This document shows positions 21,252 through 33,400 of a stretch of DNA of 64,000 nt, one piece after another (position 1 is the first letter of the stretch; each line of letters begins with the position of its first letter). A program made the translations under genes and the position numbers. The notes under the pieces were generated by a model that saw only the letters and a program-made list of their open reading frames with translations, was not told the origin of the DNA and did not search any database. The DNA is taken from the NCBI GenBank assembly GCA_032718475.1, contig JAUCBJ010000246.1:1-64000 (forward strand). Reading direction: 5' to 3'. This stretch comes from Nemertoderma westbladi. Its lineage: Eukaryota > Xenacoelomorpha > Nemertodermatida > Nemertodermatidae.

Positions 21252-21659
21252 ATGATCCCGGCTAGAATCGAACTCAATTCACTCCACCCTAATATCAAAT
21301 TTACTGTAGAACAACAAGACTCACTTGGAAAACTCCCCTTTCTTGATGTACTTATAACCCCGAGCCATTGCACTTACAGCACTACTGTATATCAGAAACC
21401 GACATATTCCAATAGATATTTAAATTTTGCCTCAAACTACCACCCACGTATTATACAAGGTGTCTGTTCCGGTCTTTTCTACCGTTCCAACCGTATTTGT
21501 TCAACACCACAAGCAAGAAACGAAACCCAAACTACATTAGCTAACACTCTACGTAATAACGGTTACCCGCCCCATATTATATACAGTACACAAAGATCTA
21601 TCAAAATCTATCCAGCATACAATCACGTCCGGGAGCCAAAAATAGGTGTTACCCATTAG
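21252..21659 (+). pseudogene. Penelope-like reverse transcriptase, thumb-side fragment
   Basis: The frame reads LNSLHPNIKFTVE ... KLPFLDVLI ... TTVYQKPTYSNRYLNFASNYHPRIIQGV and TLRNNGYPPHII. This is the conserved segment after the catalytic palm in Penelope-like elements. Fingers and palm, and any GIY-YIG nuclease, are missing. The upstream piece is joined directly, so the element is internally deleted. It stops at 21657-21659. Confidence 0.75.
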
Positions 21660-21707
21660 GAATAAATTCCCAGGATTATCAGGCATCTGAAGGGTTTATG
21701 TTTACGG

Positions 21708-22064
21708 TTGGGAGGTAGCAGGACAATGCCTGAACATAGTGACGCTGCCCATGTCAGGCATATGACTGATTGCCTTAAGGAATGGCAAACGGTTGTTGCG
21801 TCATCTCCTCCCTGCATGCCCGAACTGACAATGGACATACCGAGTGGGATAGGGGGTTGTGAATTCTCTTCGCAATTTACCAACATTGGGGAAATTGGCC
21901 GGCGGCGCCTTAAGGAAACTTTAAAAACGTTTCTAACTAAAGGAGAATGTTATGCCCGTGTTCCAAAATTCAACTCTGTCCCTATTACCCGCGATGAACA
22001 ATTTATACAATCCCGGCTTATAAACTGGACTAATTCGGACATACTAAGAAAATTTAAGAACTAA
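21708..22064 (+). CDS. unrecognised 118-codon ORF after the Penelope-like fragment
   Basis: An open frame from ATG 21708 with HVRHMTDCLKEWQTVV and a C-terminal half, GRRRLKETLKTFLTKGECYARVPKFNSV. No family recognised. A role as the 3' part of the Penelope-like element is possible, but it does not show a clear GIY-YIG motif. Confidence 0.25.
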   Translation: MGGSRTMPEHSDAAHVRHMTDCLKEWQTVVASSPPCMPELTMDIPSGIGGCEFSSQFTNIGEIGRRRLKETLKTFLTKGECYARVPKFNSVPITRDEQFIQSRLINWTNSDILRKFKN

Positions 22065-23849
22065 TTGAGAAATTATTTGATATGGATGAAGAACAAATAA
22101 AGAACAATATACTCTTCAATTAATTAAATAAGCTAAAACGAAAGACAAATTAATATTATTGTGCAAGAAACTACTGGCATTATAATTCAATTGATAAACA
22201 ATATTAAAGTACTTATTATATAATAACTATGGCTTATTTTATAATTATGTTATCTACGTACTGCTACCAGTAACACGAACTTTAATGGATTATGCAATAA
22301 GTGCAAATAAATCGATTACAAAAAATAATCGATTAAAATAAAAAAAAATAGAACTTTTTCCCCAGGCAACAAAAAAAAGTACCAATTTAAAAATAAGATT
22401 ACGTATTACAATATGGGTATACGTATAAGGTTTAACGTCGAGATTCGGTTGTCTTTCTTGGTCGTTGCCCAGGCAGCCAGGATGTTTGATGCAATCAATG
22501 CGTCATGTGGTAGGGAAGATTGGCATTTGGTCGTATTGTGAAACTGGCGCTGCTAGATTAGCTGAAAACTGAAAATGCTGAAAACAGTTGTGTAATTATA
22601 TACCATATTATAAATTTCTTGGGCCTTATCTAAGATGACTAGATATAAATACATGAGTTAAAACTCTACAGATTACAGATACATTTCTCCCCTTCATATG
22701 TGACAACATATTCACCGCCATTAATCTTCGGTTCACTCTCATCATAATCATCGACCTCATTAAGCAGTGAGGCTGAAATTAAATAAGAAAATTAAATGAA
22801 AAAATAATAAAAGTAAAGAAGAGTGTAATGGTGCTGGTGGCAAACCAAACCTCAACACTAATCTGTAGCGCTGGCTTATACGTAAAACCAATTGTAAACG
22901 CCATACAAAGAGATTGACTGCATCTCGTCTTTGTAAGTCATTTTATTTTATTGTAACGTTAATAATGTAGTTAACAAAGTAGTACTCAGCCCTAAGGCCA
23001 TCAAAAAACGACACAAATAATAAAAACAAAAACGACATATACAAATATATTGAAACATGCTCAACATACAGGTATGTATCGTACCCTAACCCTGACCTAA
23101 CTGCCATACACTAAATGATACCAGTAGTATACTGCACAAAAGCTAACCCTATATTCTATAGAAAAATATATGACATTTTGTCGCTGTAAAGGGGTAGAAC
23201 TCGGGAATAAATAATTAATTGTATCAAAAATATGGTTGCGTTTCGGTGTCTGAGAACCAGTACGCGGTATTCTCGACACCTCATCAGCTGGACAAAGGAT
23301 TATCCAAAACATATCTATATTGCACCAATGGCCTAAATAATCGCACCATGAACTCCTCAAACAGACATCAGAATCAGTAAATCAGTGATACCAATGGAAA
23401 AACTGGTAGGTTGCTGGGGCAAACACACACAGTATAAAAAAAATATATTAGATTTTACAATTTGTATTTATTATTATTTATTTAAACTTTATAACTTAAA
23501 AATTGAAATTTAAAAAACAGTTTTAAATTTCAACTCGGTTGAAATTTGAAATTGGAAATAAATGTCAACCCATTGATATACATATCTTTACCTTCAAAAA
23601 ACACGCCGATGAAAAGATAAGAAGGATTTAAGTTCTCCAAGTGGATCAAGGCATGGTTCCGGTTCAGGTGGAACCTCCACAATAACATCTTTAAGATTGA
23701 GAACTTCTGATGACCCCCCTTCATTATATTGGTTATTATTACTACTAGTTATACTACTTTTTAATTTTTAGTTTTAATATGCCTGCCCAATGAATAAAAT
23801 CTATAAAAAATCAAGGGTGCATTCATTTTACCGACTGATTAACTTATCT
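22065..23849. other. noncoding, AT-rich
   Basis: No gene I can support. Small frames at 23097-23360 and 23530-23724 (minus) have no recognisable content. Confidence 0.5.
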
Positions 23850-24292
23850 GTATACTACTACTACTACTAGGTCGAGCGAACTCGGACAGTGGAAATTAGA
23901 TCCTTCCAGGCTTCCCGATTCTCCATAGTTGTCGCAATTTCGTTTCTCCCAAGTTCAGTATCCCTTTCAAGTTGATCTATATATGTTATGGCCGGTCGTC
24001 CACGACTATGCTTTCCATGAGTTGTTTGCCAGAGAAGTAGATCTGGTATGACCTCGTCTTTACTTCGCCAGCAGTGCCCACTGAATCTTAATCTGCGTTC
24101 ACGAAGGGTGGTTGATACAGGTGGTATTGTATGATAAAGCTCGGCGTTTGTCATGTGTTGTCTCCAGCTGATGTTTAGGGCTGCCCTTAGTAGTATGTGT
24201 AGCAACCATCAATTCGTTGTTCAAGTGATTTAGTCAGTGTCCAGTGTTCTAACGATGTGAATGAGAACATTGCTGTAAAAGATTTCGAAAAA
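23850..24292 (-). pseudogene. 5'-truncated LINE (RT C-terminal region) with TAG-repeat tail
   Basis: Reading leftwards: HWTLTKSLEQRIDGCYTYY, then after a frameshift LRAALNISWRQHMTNAELYHTIPPVSTTLRERRLRFSGHCWRSKDEV and GKHSRGRPAITYIDQL. This is the C-terminal end of a non-LTR retrotransposon RT protein (RTE/CR1-like group; not resolved further). The ORF ends at 23867, followed by (TAG)5, a microsatellite-like 3' tail. The 5' end abuts the gag of BEL/Pao element A at 24297, in the same orientation, so a truncated LINE copy marks the breakpoint of A. Confidence 0.75.
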
Positions 24293-24296
24293 AGTG

Positions 24297-27200
24297 TTAC
24301 TTTTTCTTGCACTCCCTTGCTCTATGTCCACTCATTACAAAACGCGAGCAGATATTATTGCTCAACGCATAATCTATCTGATCTTGCCTAGGTAGCGCCT
24401 GCCAGTACCTGCAGTTCATGGTTTGATGAAGCGCATTTGCGTGTAGCTGGCATTTGCTCTTTGGGTCGTAGCCCTCTTTATACAGTGCATTGCGTATCGC
24501 AGTTGCGTTCGTACCAAAGTCCCTACTATTCTTATTGTTTGGATTCAGCCTACTGGACGTACTGGGGTTATGTTTATTCGTGCTGTTATTGTTCCCCTGT
24601 CCGTTCCATGGTGTTGTCTCATCTTCGGCTAGCTGTGGACTTGCAGTCCCCTGCGTCGCTGCATATGGCAATGATTGCCTGAGTCTTGGTAATGCGTTTG
24701 ATGTATTGTGCTCTGGTTTCGGTCTATGGTAATCCGTCTTCGGTCCCTTTCCCAGGCTATCTTCGCTGTAGACTGGGTCAGTTATTAGCTCAGCCTCGTA
24801 GTTTAAGAAGTTTGACATTTCTTCTAAACCCGGTTCCGCACCCTTCTTGTCTCGAGTGGAGAAAGCAATTTTCCTCCACTTGTTGCGCATCCAACTCGGT
24901 AGTGCCTGCGCTATCGTGGTGATGTTATTGGACGCATTGAGCTCGTATGGCGCGTCTAGCGTCTTCAGCACGATCAGTGCCTTTTCGACTTTGTTAGCGA
25001 ACGTCTTAATGCTAACGGGATTATCCTGTAGGCCAACCGATGTTATGCCCCTCAGCGTCTGCCTGATGATCTTGGCCGGGTGCCCGTATTCCCTATCCAG
25101 TGCCCGCCATGCTGTCGTGAAGCCGCCCTCTATTCCTTGATATTGCCTCACGATATCGTATGCTGGGCCTCCCGTATATACTTGCAGATACTTTAGGCAC
25201 TCCGCCTGCGTCAAGTTTTTTGTTAGTATTTCGTTACTATACATGCGCCGAAACTGTAGATATTCTTCCGGCCTACTCCCATCGAATTTGAATGGTTCCA
25301 CGGGTGGTAGCTCGATCCTCGTTTTCAACGCATCGATCAACGTGGCCATCCCCATCGCCTGCGCTTCCAATGGATTCGACGGGTGCTGTATAGTTTCTCC
25401 TGTCTGGTGCGGTTCGTCCGTCCTACTTCTTGATCTTCTCTGACTTGGGTATGTCATCGGGGGTAGCGGCCCCCTCCATATTTCTGTGTCACACGACCTG
25501 TTTTCATCTAAGGGTCTCGTTGTTCTTGCTCCTATCGGGGTATATTGTTGATATTGTGATGGGGGAATGTCACCCTGTCCCCCCCCCCCGCCGGTATGTT
25601 TGGTACTGGAGTTGATGTTAATATATTGGGGCCCATACACCTATCCGCAATAATTCCCCCCTCCCCTGGGTATATGTTATGTCCCTGCATGCTGTAGTCA
25701 TACTGCTGTACTGGTACTGGTATAGGCCTATCAGCTTCTGGCCTACTCGCCGGTATGTATTCCGCGACTTCCGGGTTTAATCCCGTTGTCCACGCTATCC
25801 TATCGCCTACATTGCCTCTCTCAGTATGGCCTATGGTATGTGCAGTAAGGCCTATAGTATGTCCTACAGTCTGCATGTGTCGCTCGGGATCGAAGTTTAT
25901 TCTTCTCGAGTAGTCCTCCCCGCGGCTACCGTATTCTCGATCGGTAGGTATATTCCGTCGGAAAGTTTCTCTTCGACCCCCCTCTCTACTGTTCTCATCT
26001 TCGTACCGGTACATCGCGTACCCCTCTCTCGGCGCGTAGTGCACCTCACCGGGTCTCATCTCTCCAGGGCGACGGCAATCTCCCGGAGTCCAACCCCACT
26101 GACTCTCCGTTCTCATCTCGACTACCGACGGCTCGCTATCCGTCCTCGCTCCTCTACCGTTCGCGGCGATACCTCTACTACTGTCTTCTCTTCTTCTCCT
26201 TTCAGTGGAATATTCCCGTTCGTGAGATCTCTCGTCGACCTCCCGGTTAAACCCCACTGTTCTTCTTCCCTCTTCTGATCGGGCTCGACGCTTCGTCCGC
26301 CCTCTTACGACGTCAACCTGTCTCTCTCTGCTCGGTCGCACGCCGCTGGGGATACTCGCAATCCCCCTATTACTTTCCGTCGCCGGTTGTTGCGGTTTAC
26401 CTATTTCGGCCCTCGCATTATCCGCTGATGGCTGTGGGACACTCTCTGCCCCCCCCCCCCCTTTCGCCGCTAACTCGCTGTTGTGGGGCTCTCGTAGCCC
26501 CCCCCCCCCCCCCCCCCACTCGCCACATCTAACTTCGCTATCCCTCACCCCGCTACTATATCCCTCTCTAGTCGACACATCAACCCTACCGCGGTCGGGT
26601 CTATTTACCCCCGCCTCTCCCTCTGCTATTGCGTGGCCTACCAGGCCCTCTGCACCCTGCCTACCAACTATGTGGCCTACCAGGCCCTCGCTGGGTCTAT
26701 TCAACCCAGCCACCCCCTGCCTACCAACTACGTGGCCTACCAGGCCCTCGCTCGGTCTACCTAACCCAGCTACTCCCTGCCTACCAACTACATGGCCTAC
26801 CAGGCCCTCGTCTGTCTGGCCATACACGCCCGACGTGTTTACGTTAATAGCACCCATATCGGAAACGGAACCAATTTGTTCGTTCGAAACAAACTCATTT
26901 GAATTACTTTGCGCGACTACACCATCTGAATTATTTTGTAAATTCGGGCTCGGATCATTATTTAAGTTATTTGGAATATTTTGTGTAATTGCGTTACTTA
27001 AATTATTTTGTAAGTTCGAATTTGGGTTATTACTTTGATTATTTGGATTATTTTGCGTAGCTACATTAATATTAGAATTATTTTCTACATTAATATTAGG
27101 ATTGTTCTGATTTAAATTTAAATTACTACCACTAGGTAAATTATTTCCTGCAATAAAGGTTTGATTAGAATTATCCCATACGGTACTATTAATATTAACC

Positions 27201-28011
27201 ACGTCTACTGTACCATTATCATTATTACCCCCCCCCCCCCCCGCCCGTACGGTCACACCAGTTTTGGGTCTGTCGTGCGGTCCCTGTGAGTGGGGTATTA
27301 ATAAATGTATCCACGGCCCCTGGCTCCCCTAGAATACTCGAGCCAGTCCCGCTCTCAGACGCCCCCGCCCGCACCCTTTGCAACTCGTGCGCGCGTCTAA
27401 TCCTATGTTCCGAAAGCTCACTTTGGCGTCTCTCTAATTCCTTCTGCTCTCGCTCAGCTTCTGCCATTCTCCTCTCACACTCCCGCGCGTCCTGGCCAGC
27501 CAACTCTGCTACTCTCCTAGCGCTCTCCCTTCGTCTCGCTTCACGCTCTCTGCGTTCACTTTCCTCCCTCGCCTCACGTTTCTCGCGTTCCGCCTCATGT
27601 TCCTTTCGTTCACTTTCCTCCCTCGCCTCACGTTTCTCGCGTTCCGCCTCACGTTCCTTTCGTTCACTTTCCCACTTCGCCTCACGCTCCTTGCGTTCAC
27701 TTTTCTCTCTCACCTCACGTTTCTCGCGTTCACTTTTCTCTCTCACCACACGCTCCTCTTGTTCCTTCAACTCTATTTCATCATACTCCCTAAGGCTTCT
27801 CAAAGCCCTTTCGGCCTTCTCTCCGGTTTCTCTAATCAATGGCGCTTCCCTCTCTAGCCGCATTCTCCCCTCCTCTAGCCGTTTATCCATTTCCCTCTGA
27901 CCTTGCTCTATCAGCTCGAGACGGTACGCGGCACCTGCCTCTCTCACCAGTCTTTCTTTCGCGGAGGATGTAGCAGACTTATCGGTCACGACGGACTCCC
28001 TTCGCCTCCCC
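24297..28011 (-). pseudogene. gag: BEL/Pao element A gag, main part
   Basis: Continues, across the nested element B, the gag frame of 36350-35658; both sides show the same register at the insertion site. Reading leftwards: a charged helical region (RREREARRRES, KERE-type repeats, 27900-27400), an Asn-rich region (27230-26900), and a 20-residue repeat (GLVGHVVGRQGVAGL, four copies, 26840-26630). Then come an Arg-rich part and the DUF1759-like Gag domain (PPVEPFKFDGSRPEEYLQFRRMY to FLNYEAEL, 25330-24790). It ends in a zinc-knuckle region in which one Cys is Phe (CSRFVMSGHRAREC). The frame changes at C/G runs (15 C at 27228, 11 C at 25579). No protease or RT follows: the copy ends at 24297 against a LINE. 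Confidence 0.85.
26498..26517. repeat. run of exactly 20 C inside gag A
   Basis: Encodes a Gly run on the minus strand. Shorter C runs occur nearby (13 at 26449, 15 at 27228). Confidence 0.9.
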
Positions 28012-28550
28012 TGTGACGGGATCCGAGAGTATCCCGGTTTATCCGGTGTTGTTTCGTACGCGTCCCCGCCGTGTGAATGAAAGAAAAGAGTTTGTCGTTC
28101 TTCCAGTGTTATTGATAATATGTATATGAGATAGACGGAGTAATGCAGTAATGATAGCACAGTATACCGGTAGTGATATGGTAGTATATATTGGTGACGG
28201 CGGTGATGGTCTTAACTGTCACCGTTCTGCCTGACTGTACTGAGATGACTGAATGGGTATTGCATCGACCGGTAATATATATTGCACGGTGGCCTTATAA
28301 CTCTACCTAGCCGATGCCTTCCCCCCATTGGCTAATATCCCTGTTGGCACCCTTTGGAGTGTTTCCCTTCACTCCTTGTGTTCTCTCTCGGTTAGGGGTT
28401 TGGCCCCTGACCCTCCATTGTGTGTTTCTCCTTCCCTTCCCACTTTATTGGGGTGACACGAGGTTGATATTGGTAATCAACCTCGTGCTCCCAATATTGC
28501 TTAATGGCTCACTCTATGGGTTTGTGTTAGCGGAATTGGATAAGCTAACA
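28012..28550 (-). repeat. 3' LTR of element B
   Basis: 539 bp. On the minus strand it is preceded by a polypurine tract (ATGGGGGGGAG, 28551-28561). It contains a perfect 12-bp hairpin stem with a 7-base loop at 28457-28487 (cacgaggttgat / atcaacctcgtg). Confidence 0.92.
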
Positions 28551-28562
28551 CTCCCCCCCATG
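28551..28562 (-). promoter_or_regulatory. polypurine tract of element B
   Basis: The minus strand reads CATGGGGGGGAG directly before the 3' LTR, the primer for plus-strand DNA synthesis in LTR elements. Confidence 0.75.
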
Positions 28563-29168
28563 CTATCTTCCCGGTAAGAAGATAGCATCCAACTAAAGTG
28601 CGCTACAATTCCGCTGGAACTCGATCTATTATCGGGTGTGGGGTGGGGTTATTTTCTTGGAGTCGGCTTTCCAGGCCGCTCCCTATGGGTATGATGTCAC
28701 TACCCTCTGGCGTCTCGTGTCGGGCCGATCGTGCGCTTCTCTCACACAATTTTTGTTTCCCCAACACTCTCGCCACTCTAACTTCGCTCTCTAACTCAAC
28801 TCGCTCTCTCCCCACTCTTACACTCTCCCCACACCTGAATCGCACTCTAACTTCTCGCCAACAGCTCTTCTCACTATCTCCTCTCTACTCTCTGCCACTC
28901 CCTAAGGCCCTAATCTCTAATGCTACCCCTGTGCTATCATACTATCTACCTTATCTAAGGTCTAACTTGCTAACTATCTAACTCTCTAACTCTACTAACT
29001 CTAACTCTACTACTCTACTCTACTCTCTGCTAACTCTTACTACTTCTAGCTCTAACTAAAAGCCTCTAACTTTCTACTAACTCTAACTAGAACTCTCTAA
29101 CTTTCTGCTAAGTCTACTAACTCTTTTCTAACTCTGACTAAAATCCTCCAACTAACTCTATCTCTATC
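28563..29168 (-). other. noncoding, CTAACT-rich simple sequence in element B
   Basis: From about 28900 the plus strand is a drifted CTAACTCTACTAACTCT repeat. No gene. This region stands where RT, RNase H and integrase would be in a full-length relative. Confidence 0.6.
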
Positions 29169-29345
29169 TACGTGGCGCTAATGGTGCCCACAACCACAAC
29201 CGGTACTACGTACCCTCTTACTAACTCTACCTCCATCTACGTGGCGCTAACGGTGCCCACAACCACAACCGGTACTACGTACCCTCTTACTAACTCTACC
29301 TCCATCTACGTGGCGCTAACGGTGCCCACAACCACTCTGCTACTG
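29169..29345. repeat. 69-bp minisatellite in element B
   Basis: The words tacgtggcgctaacggtgcc start at 29169, 29238 and 29307, an exact 69-bp period, with a partial third copy. Confidence 0.9.
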
Positions 29346-29404
29346 CTTCTACTCTGCTACTATCTTTCTAACTCTACTAACTCTCTACTATCTCTAACTC
29401 TACT

Positions 29405-29475
29405 AGCTGGCACCCTATGTGCCCTCTCTACTACTCTACTCTCTGGCACCCTATGTGCCCTCTCTACTACTCTAC
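29405..29475. repeat. 36-bp direct repeat, two copies
   Basis: ctggcaccctatgtgccctc followed by tctactactctactct, twice. Confidence 0.8.
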
Positions 29476-29511
29476 TCTATCTACATCTCCACCTCAACTA
29501 ATACCTCTATC

Positions 29512-29783
29512 TACGTGGCGCTTCCGGTGCCCACAACCACTCTCTGCTACTACTTTCTACGTGGCGCTTCCGGTGCCCACAACCACTCTCTTACTACTTT
29601 CTACGTGGCGCTTCCGGTGCCCACAACCTCTCTCTTACTACTACTTTCTACGTGGCGCTTCCGGTGCCCACAACCCCTCTCTTACTACTTCTACGTGGCG
29701 CTTCCGGTGCCCACAACCACTCTCTACTACTACTTTCTACGTGGCGCTTCCGGTGCCCACAACCCCTCTCTTACTACTACTTT
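29512..29783. repeat. about 46-bp minisatellite, six copies
   Basis: The words tacgtggcgcttccggtgcc start at 29512, 29558, 29602, 29649, 29692 and 29738. It shares the core tacgtggcgct..cggtgcccacaacc with the 69-bp repeat, so both grew from one ancestor. Confidence 0.9.
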
Positions 29784-29915
29784 CTACTAACTATTATTTT
29801 TAATTATTTAATTATTTATTATTGTTTATTTAAATTAAATAATTATTTTTGTGGGAAGGGCGTCTCGCCCTCATTCCCACCCCCCTCAGTCCAAAATATT
29901 GGACGACTAAACCTC

Positions 29916-30482
29916 TTAACTAGGGCGATTCTTCCAACAGGCACTCTCCCACTGCTGCTCTTGTAGGTCCTGTAGGATTCGCCGCACTCTCTTCGCCAAT
30001 TCCATCTCACCAGGAATTGGTTCTCCCTCTTCTGCCACCCTGAAATCGGGTCTCTCCGCCGCCTTCTTAACTAGCTCGTCTCCTGGCATCAAAATGCCAC
30101 CTCCCTCCTTGTTGTCTCCCGCCGGCAGAATGAATAGAAAGTGAAAGAACAGGCAAAACAGGAGGTACAACACCAGTCCTACCCCTCTCCATCCTGCCTT
30201 CCTTCTCGACTTCCCCCTTGTCGGTATGCCTCTAAACCGGACCGGCATCTCTTCCGGACACTCCTCTAGACACTCCTCCAGACACTCCTCTGGAGTGTTG
30301 TCCTCCGGACACCTCGCCGTCCGCTCCGCTCCATCTCCATACCGATGCTTGCTGGGAAACCTACTCTCCTCTGCCCACTTTCTTACTGTCACCTCCCTAT
30401 CTGGCTCTACTATCTCCTGTTTCTCCTCTTCGTCCTCTGCGTCTGCGGTGCCTGGTATCATGCACCCAGATGTCTCTGTCAC
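29916..30482 (-). CDS. 188-codon frame with one membrane segment, element B
   Basis: Overlaps the end of the protease frame in another register. An acidic N-terminal part (DAEDEEEKQEIVEPDREV) leads to a short repeat (EECLEECLEECPEE) and a basic stretch (TRGKSRRKAGWRG). Then comes a strongly hydrophobic segment of about 20 residues (GLVLYLLFCLFFHFLFILPAG, a likely transmembrane helix), and a charged tail. No family recognised. It may be the joined remains of pol and a lost downstream gene, or an element-specific protein. Whether it is translated is unknown. Confidence 0.4.
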   Translation of the reverse strand: MTETSGCMIPGTADAEDEEEKQEIVEPDREVTVRKWAEESRFPSKHRYGDGAERTARCPEDNTPEECLEECLEECPEEMPVRFRGIPTRGKSRRKAGWRGVGLVLYLLFCLFFHFLFILPAGDNKEGGGILMPGDELVKKAAERPDFRVAEEGEPIPGEMELAKRVRRILQDLQEQQWESACWKNRPS

Positions 30483-33400
30483 ACTGCATGGGATGTTGAG
30501 TTTTAACTGGGCCGCTAAGCGTCCATCCGAACGGCGTGAGGATCGCCGTCGGGTCCCGCTGCCTGTCTTCGCCGAAGACCGTCTTCGTTCTCTCGTGGGC
30601 CGTCGGGCAGTCCATCCCTACTATAATGGACACCTTCCTAACGTCCACCTTTGGTATTGAGAAATCGATACCGTCCAGGAATCTATATTGCTCGACCTCA
30701 ATGTTGGTTGGTCGCCTGGCGTTGATGTTTATCGATTCTATGACGTGGATGGGGTCGATCGTCGCCCCATAGTCATATCCCGGTGCAATCGCTGCTATCC
30801 TGCACCGCCCCGCCCTCGTCTCCAGGACCTCATCTTTACTCGAGACGGTAGTCACCGCCATTCTATTCGGCCTTGTCTTTAGCCCTATCTCTTCGGCCAC
30901 CCAGTTCTCCACCAGCGTGAAGGCTGCTCCGCTGTCGACCAGCATTAATGTCGTTACTGATCGACCGCCCTCTCCTGATATCTTTACTGGTACTACCCCG
31001 AGTAGTACTTTTCTCTTCTTCTCCTCTTCTGTCGTGCTTGTGGCCATTGCCTGGCCTCCAGTCTCGGACTCTCTAACTGCTGTTTCTCTACACTCTCCGG
31101 ATCTGTGTCCTTCTACCACACATCGATGACATAGTCCGTTTGCGTCTGTGTAGGCTATACGATCTTGTTTGGGCAACGCTTGCCAGTGCTTACAACTCCT
31201 GGTCTTATGTGTTCCATCCCGATGTAATTGACATTCGAATCCTGGATTATAGCGTTCCCTGTATAGTCCCTCACGTATCGCGCCTAGGTTTATATGTACC
31301 GATTTAGTGTTTTGGTTGTCTGTATTCGGCCTACTGGGTACATTGGGATTATGTTTATTTATGGTGTTATTTTCTTTCTGTCCCTGCCACGGTGTGGCCC
31401 TGCTACCAGCTAACTGTGGACTAGCAGTCCCCTGTGTGGCCGCATGTGGTAGTGATTGTCCTACTCTCGGGAATGGATCTGCAGGATCGTGTTCGGGTTC
31501 ATGGCTTGTCCCCAAACTATCCTCGCTATAGACTGGGTCTGTTATTAATTCGGCTTCATAGTTGAGGAAGCTCGACATCTCTTCTAAGCCCGGTTCCGCA
31601 CCCTTCTTCTCCCGTGTGGAGAAGGCTATCTTCCTCCACTTCCTTCGTAACCAGATCGGCAGTGCCTGCGCTATCGTGGTGATGTTGTTAGACGCGTTGA
31701 GTTCGTATGGTGCGTCTAGCGTCTTTAACACGATTAACGCCTTCTCGACCTTGTTTGCAAAGGTCCTTATGCTAACGGGATTGTCCTGTAGGCCACCCGA
31801 TGTTATGCCTCTCAGGGTTTGCCGGATGATCTTGGCCGGGTGCCCGTATTCCCTATCTAGCGCCCGCCATGCTGTCGTGAAGCCGCCCTCGATGCCCTGG
31901 TATTGCCTCACGATGTCGTATGCTGGGCCTCCTGTATATACTTGCAGATATTTTAGGCACTCCGCCTGCGTCAAGTTCTTACTTAATATTTCGTTACTAT
32001 ACATGCGCCGAAACTGTAGATATTCTTCCGGCCTACTCCCATCGAATTTAAATGGTTCCACAGGTGGTAACTCGATCCTAGTTTTTAACGCATCGATCAA
32101 TGTGGCCATTCCCATCGCTTGCGCTTCTAATGGGTTCGATGGATGTTGTATAGTTTCTCCTGTTGGGTGCGGTCCGTCCGTCCTATCTGTTGTTGTCCTT
32201 GTTGCGTCGGATATATCATTGGGGGTAACGGCCCCCTCCATATTTCCGTGTCGCATGATCTGTTCTCGTCCAAGGGGTTCGATGTTCTCGCTCCTATTGG
32301 GGTATATTGTTGATATTGTGATGGGGGAATGTCACCCTGTCCCCCTCCCACCGGTATGTTTGGTACTGGGGTTGATGTTAATATATTGGGGCCCATACAT
32401 CTATCTGCAATAATTCCCCCCTCCCCTGGATATATGTTGTGTCCCTGGAAATTATAGTCATGCTGCTGTACCGGTACCGATATAGGCCTATTCACTTCTT
32501 GCCTACCTACCGGTATGTACTCCGCGACTTCCGGGTTTAATCCCGTCGTCCGCGCTACCCTATCGCCTACTCTATCTCTCCCAGCATGGCCTATAATAGT
32601 ATGTGCAGTAAGGCCTACAGTATGTCCTGCAGTCTGCATGTGCCCTTCCGAACCGAAGTTTATTCTTCGCGAATCTCGAATCTCCCCGCGACTACCGTAC
32701 TCTCGATCGGCAGCTATATCACGTCGGGAAGTTTCCCTTCGATCCCCTATCCTGCTCTCGTCTTCGTATCGGTACGTCCTGTACCCCTCTCTTGGTGTGC
32801 GGTGCGTTTCTCCGGGGCGACGGCAATCTCCCGAAGTTCGACCCCACTGACTCCCTACCTCCATCTCTACTATCGACGGCTCGCTATCCGTCCTCGCTCT
32901 CCGGTTGCTCCTAGCAACGACTCTTCTACTATCTTCCTTTCTTCTCTCTTCGACCTCTCGGTTAAACTCTGCTAATCTTCTTCTATCTTCGACCTCTCTA
33001 TTAAACTCTACTAATCTTCTCTCTTCTGACTGGGCTCGACGTTCCGTCGCCCGCCCTCTCGCGACGTCAACCTGTCTCTCTCTGCTCGATCGCACGCCGC
33101 TGGGGATACTCGCAATCCCCCTATTACTCTCCGTCGCCGGGTGTTGCGGTTTACCTAATTCGGCCCGCGCATTATCCGCCGACGCCTGTGGGACACTCTC
33201 TGCCCCCCCCTCTCTCGCTACTAATCTCTCGCGGTGGGGTGCCCGTAGCCCCCCCCCACCCGCCACTTCTAACTTCACTATCTCTTACTACACTTCTGCG
33301 TCCCTCTTGTCGGACACTCTCTACCCCCTTTCTCTCGCCACTAATCTTCTGTGGTGGGGCGCCCGTAGCCCCCCCCCACCCGCCACTTCTAACTTCACTA

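Noticed and set aside
25826-27900. Long plus-strand frames opposite gag A
   Set aside because: Shadows of Gly/Arg/Asn-rich gag coding on the minus strand; composition is Ser/Pro/Arg repeat without motif.
29172-29966. Plus-strand frames with repeated WRFRCPQP or VPTTT
   Set aside because: Translation of the 46-bp and 69-bp minisatellites in all frames; not proteins.
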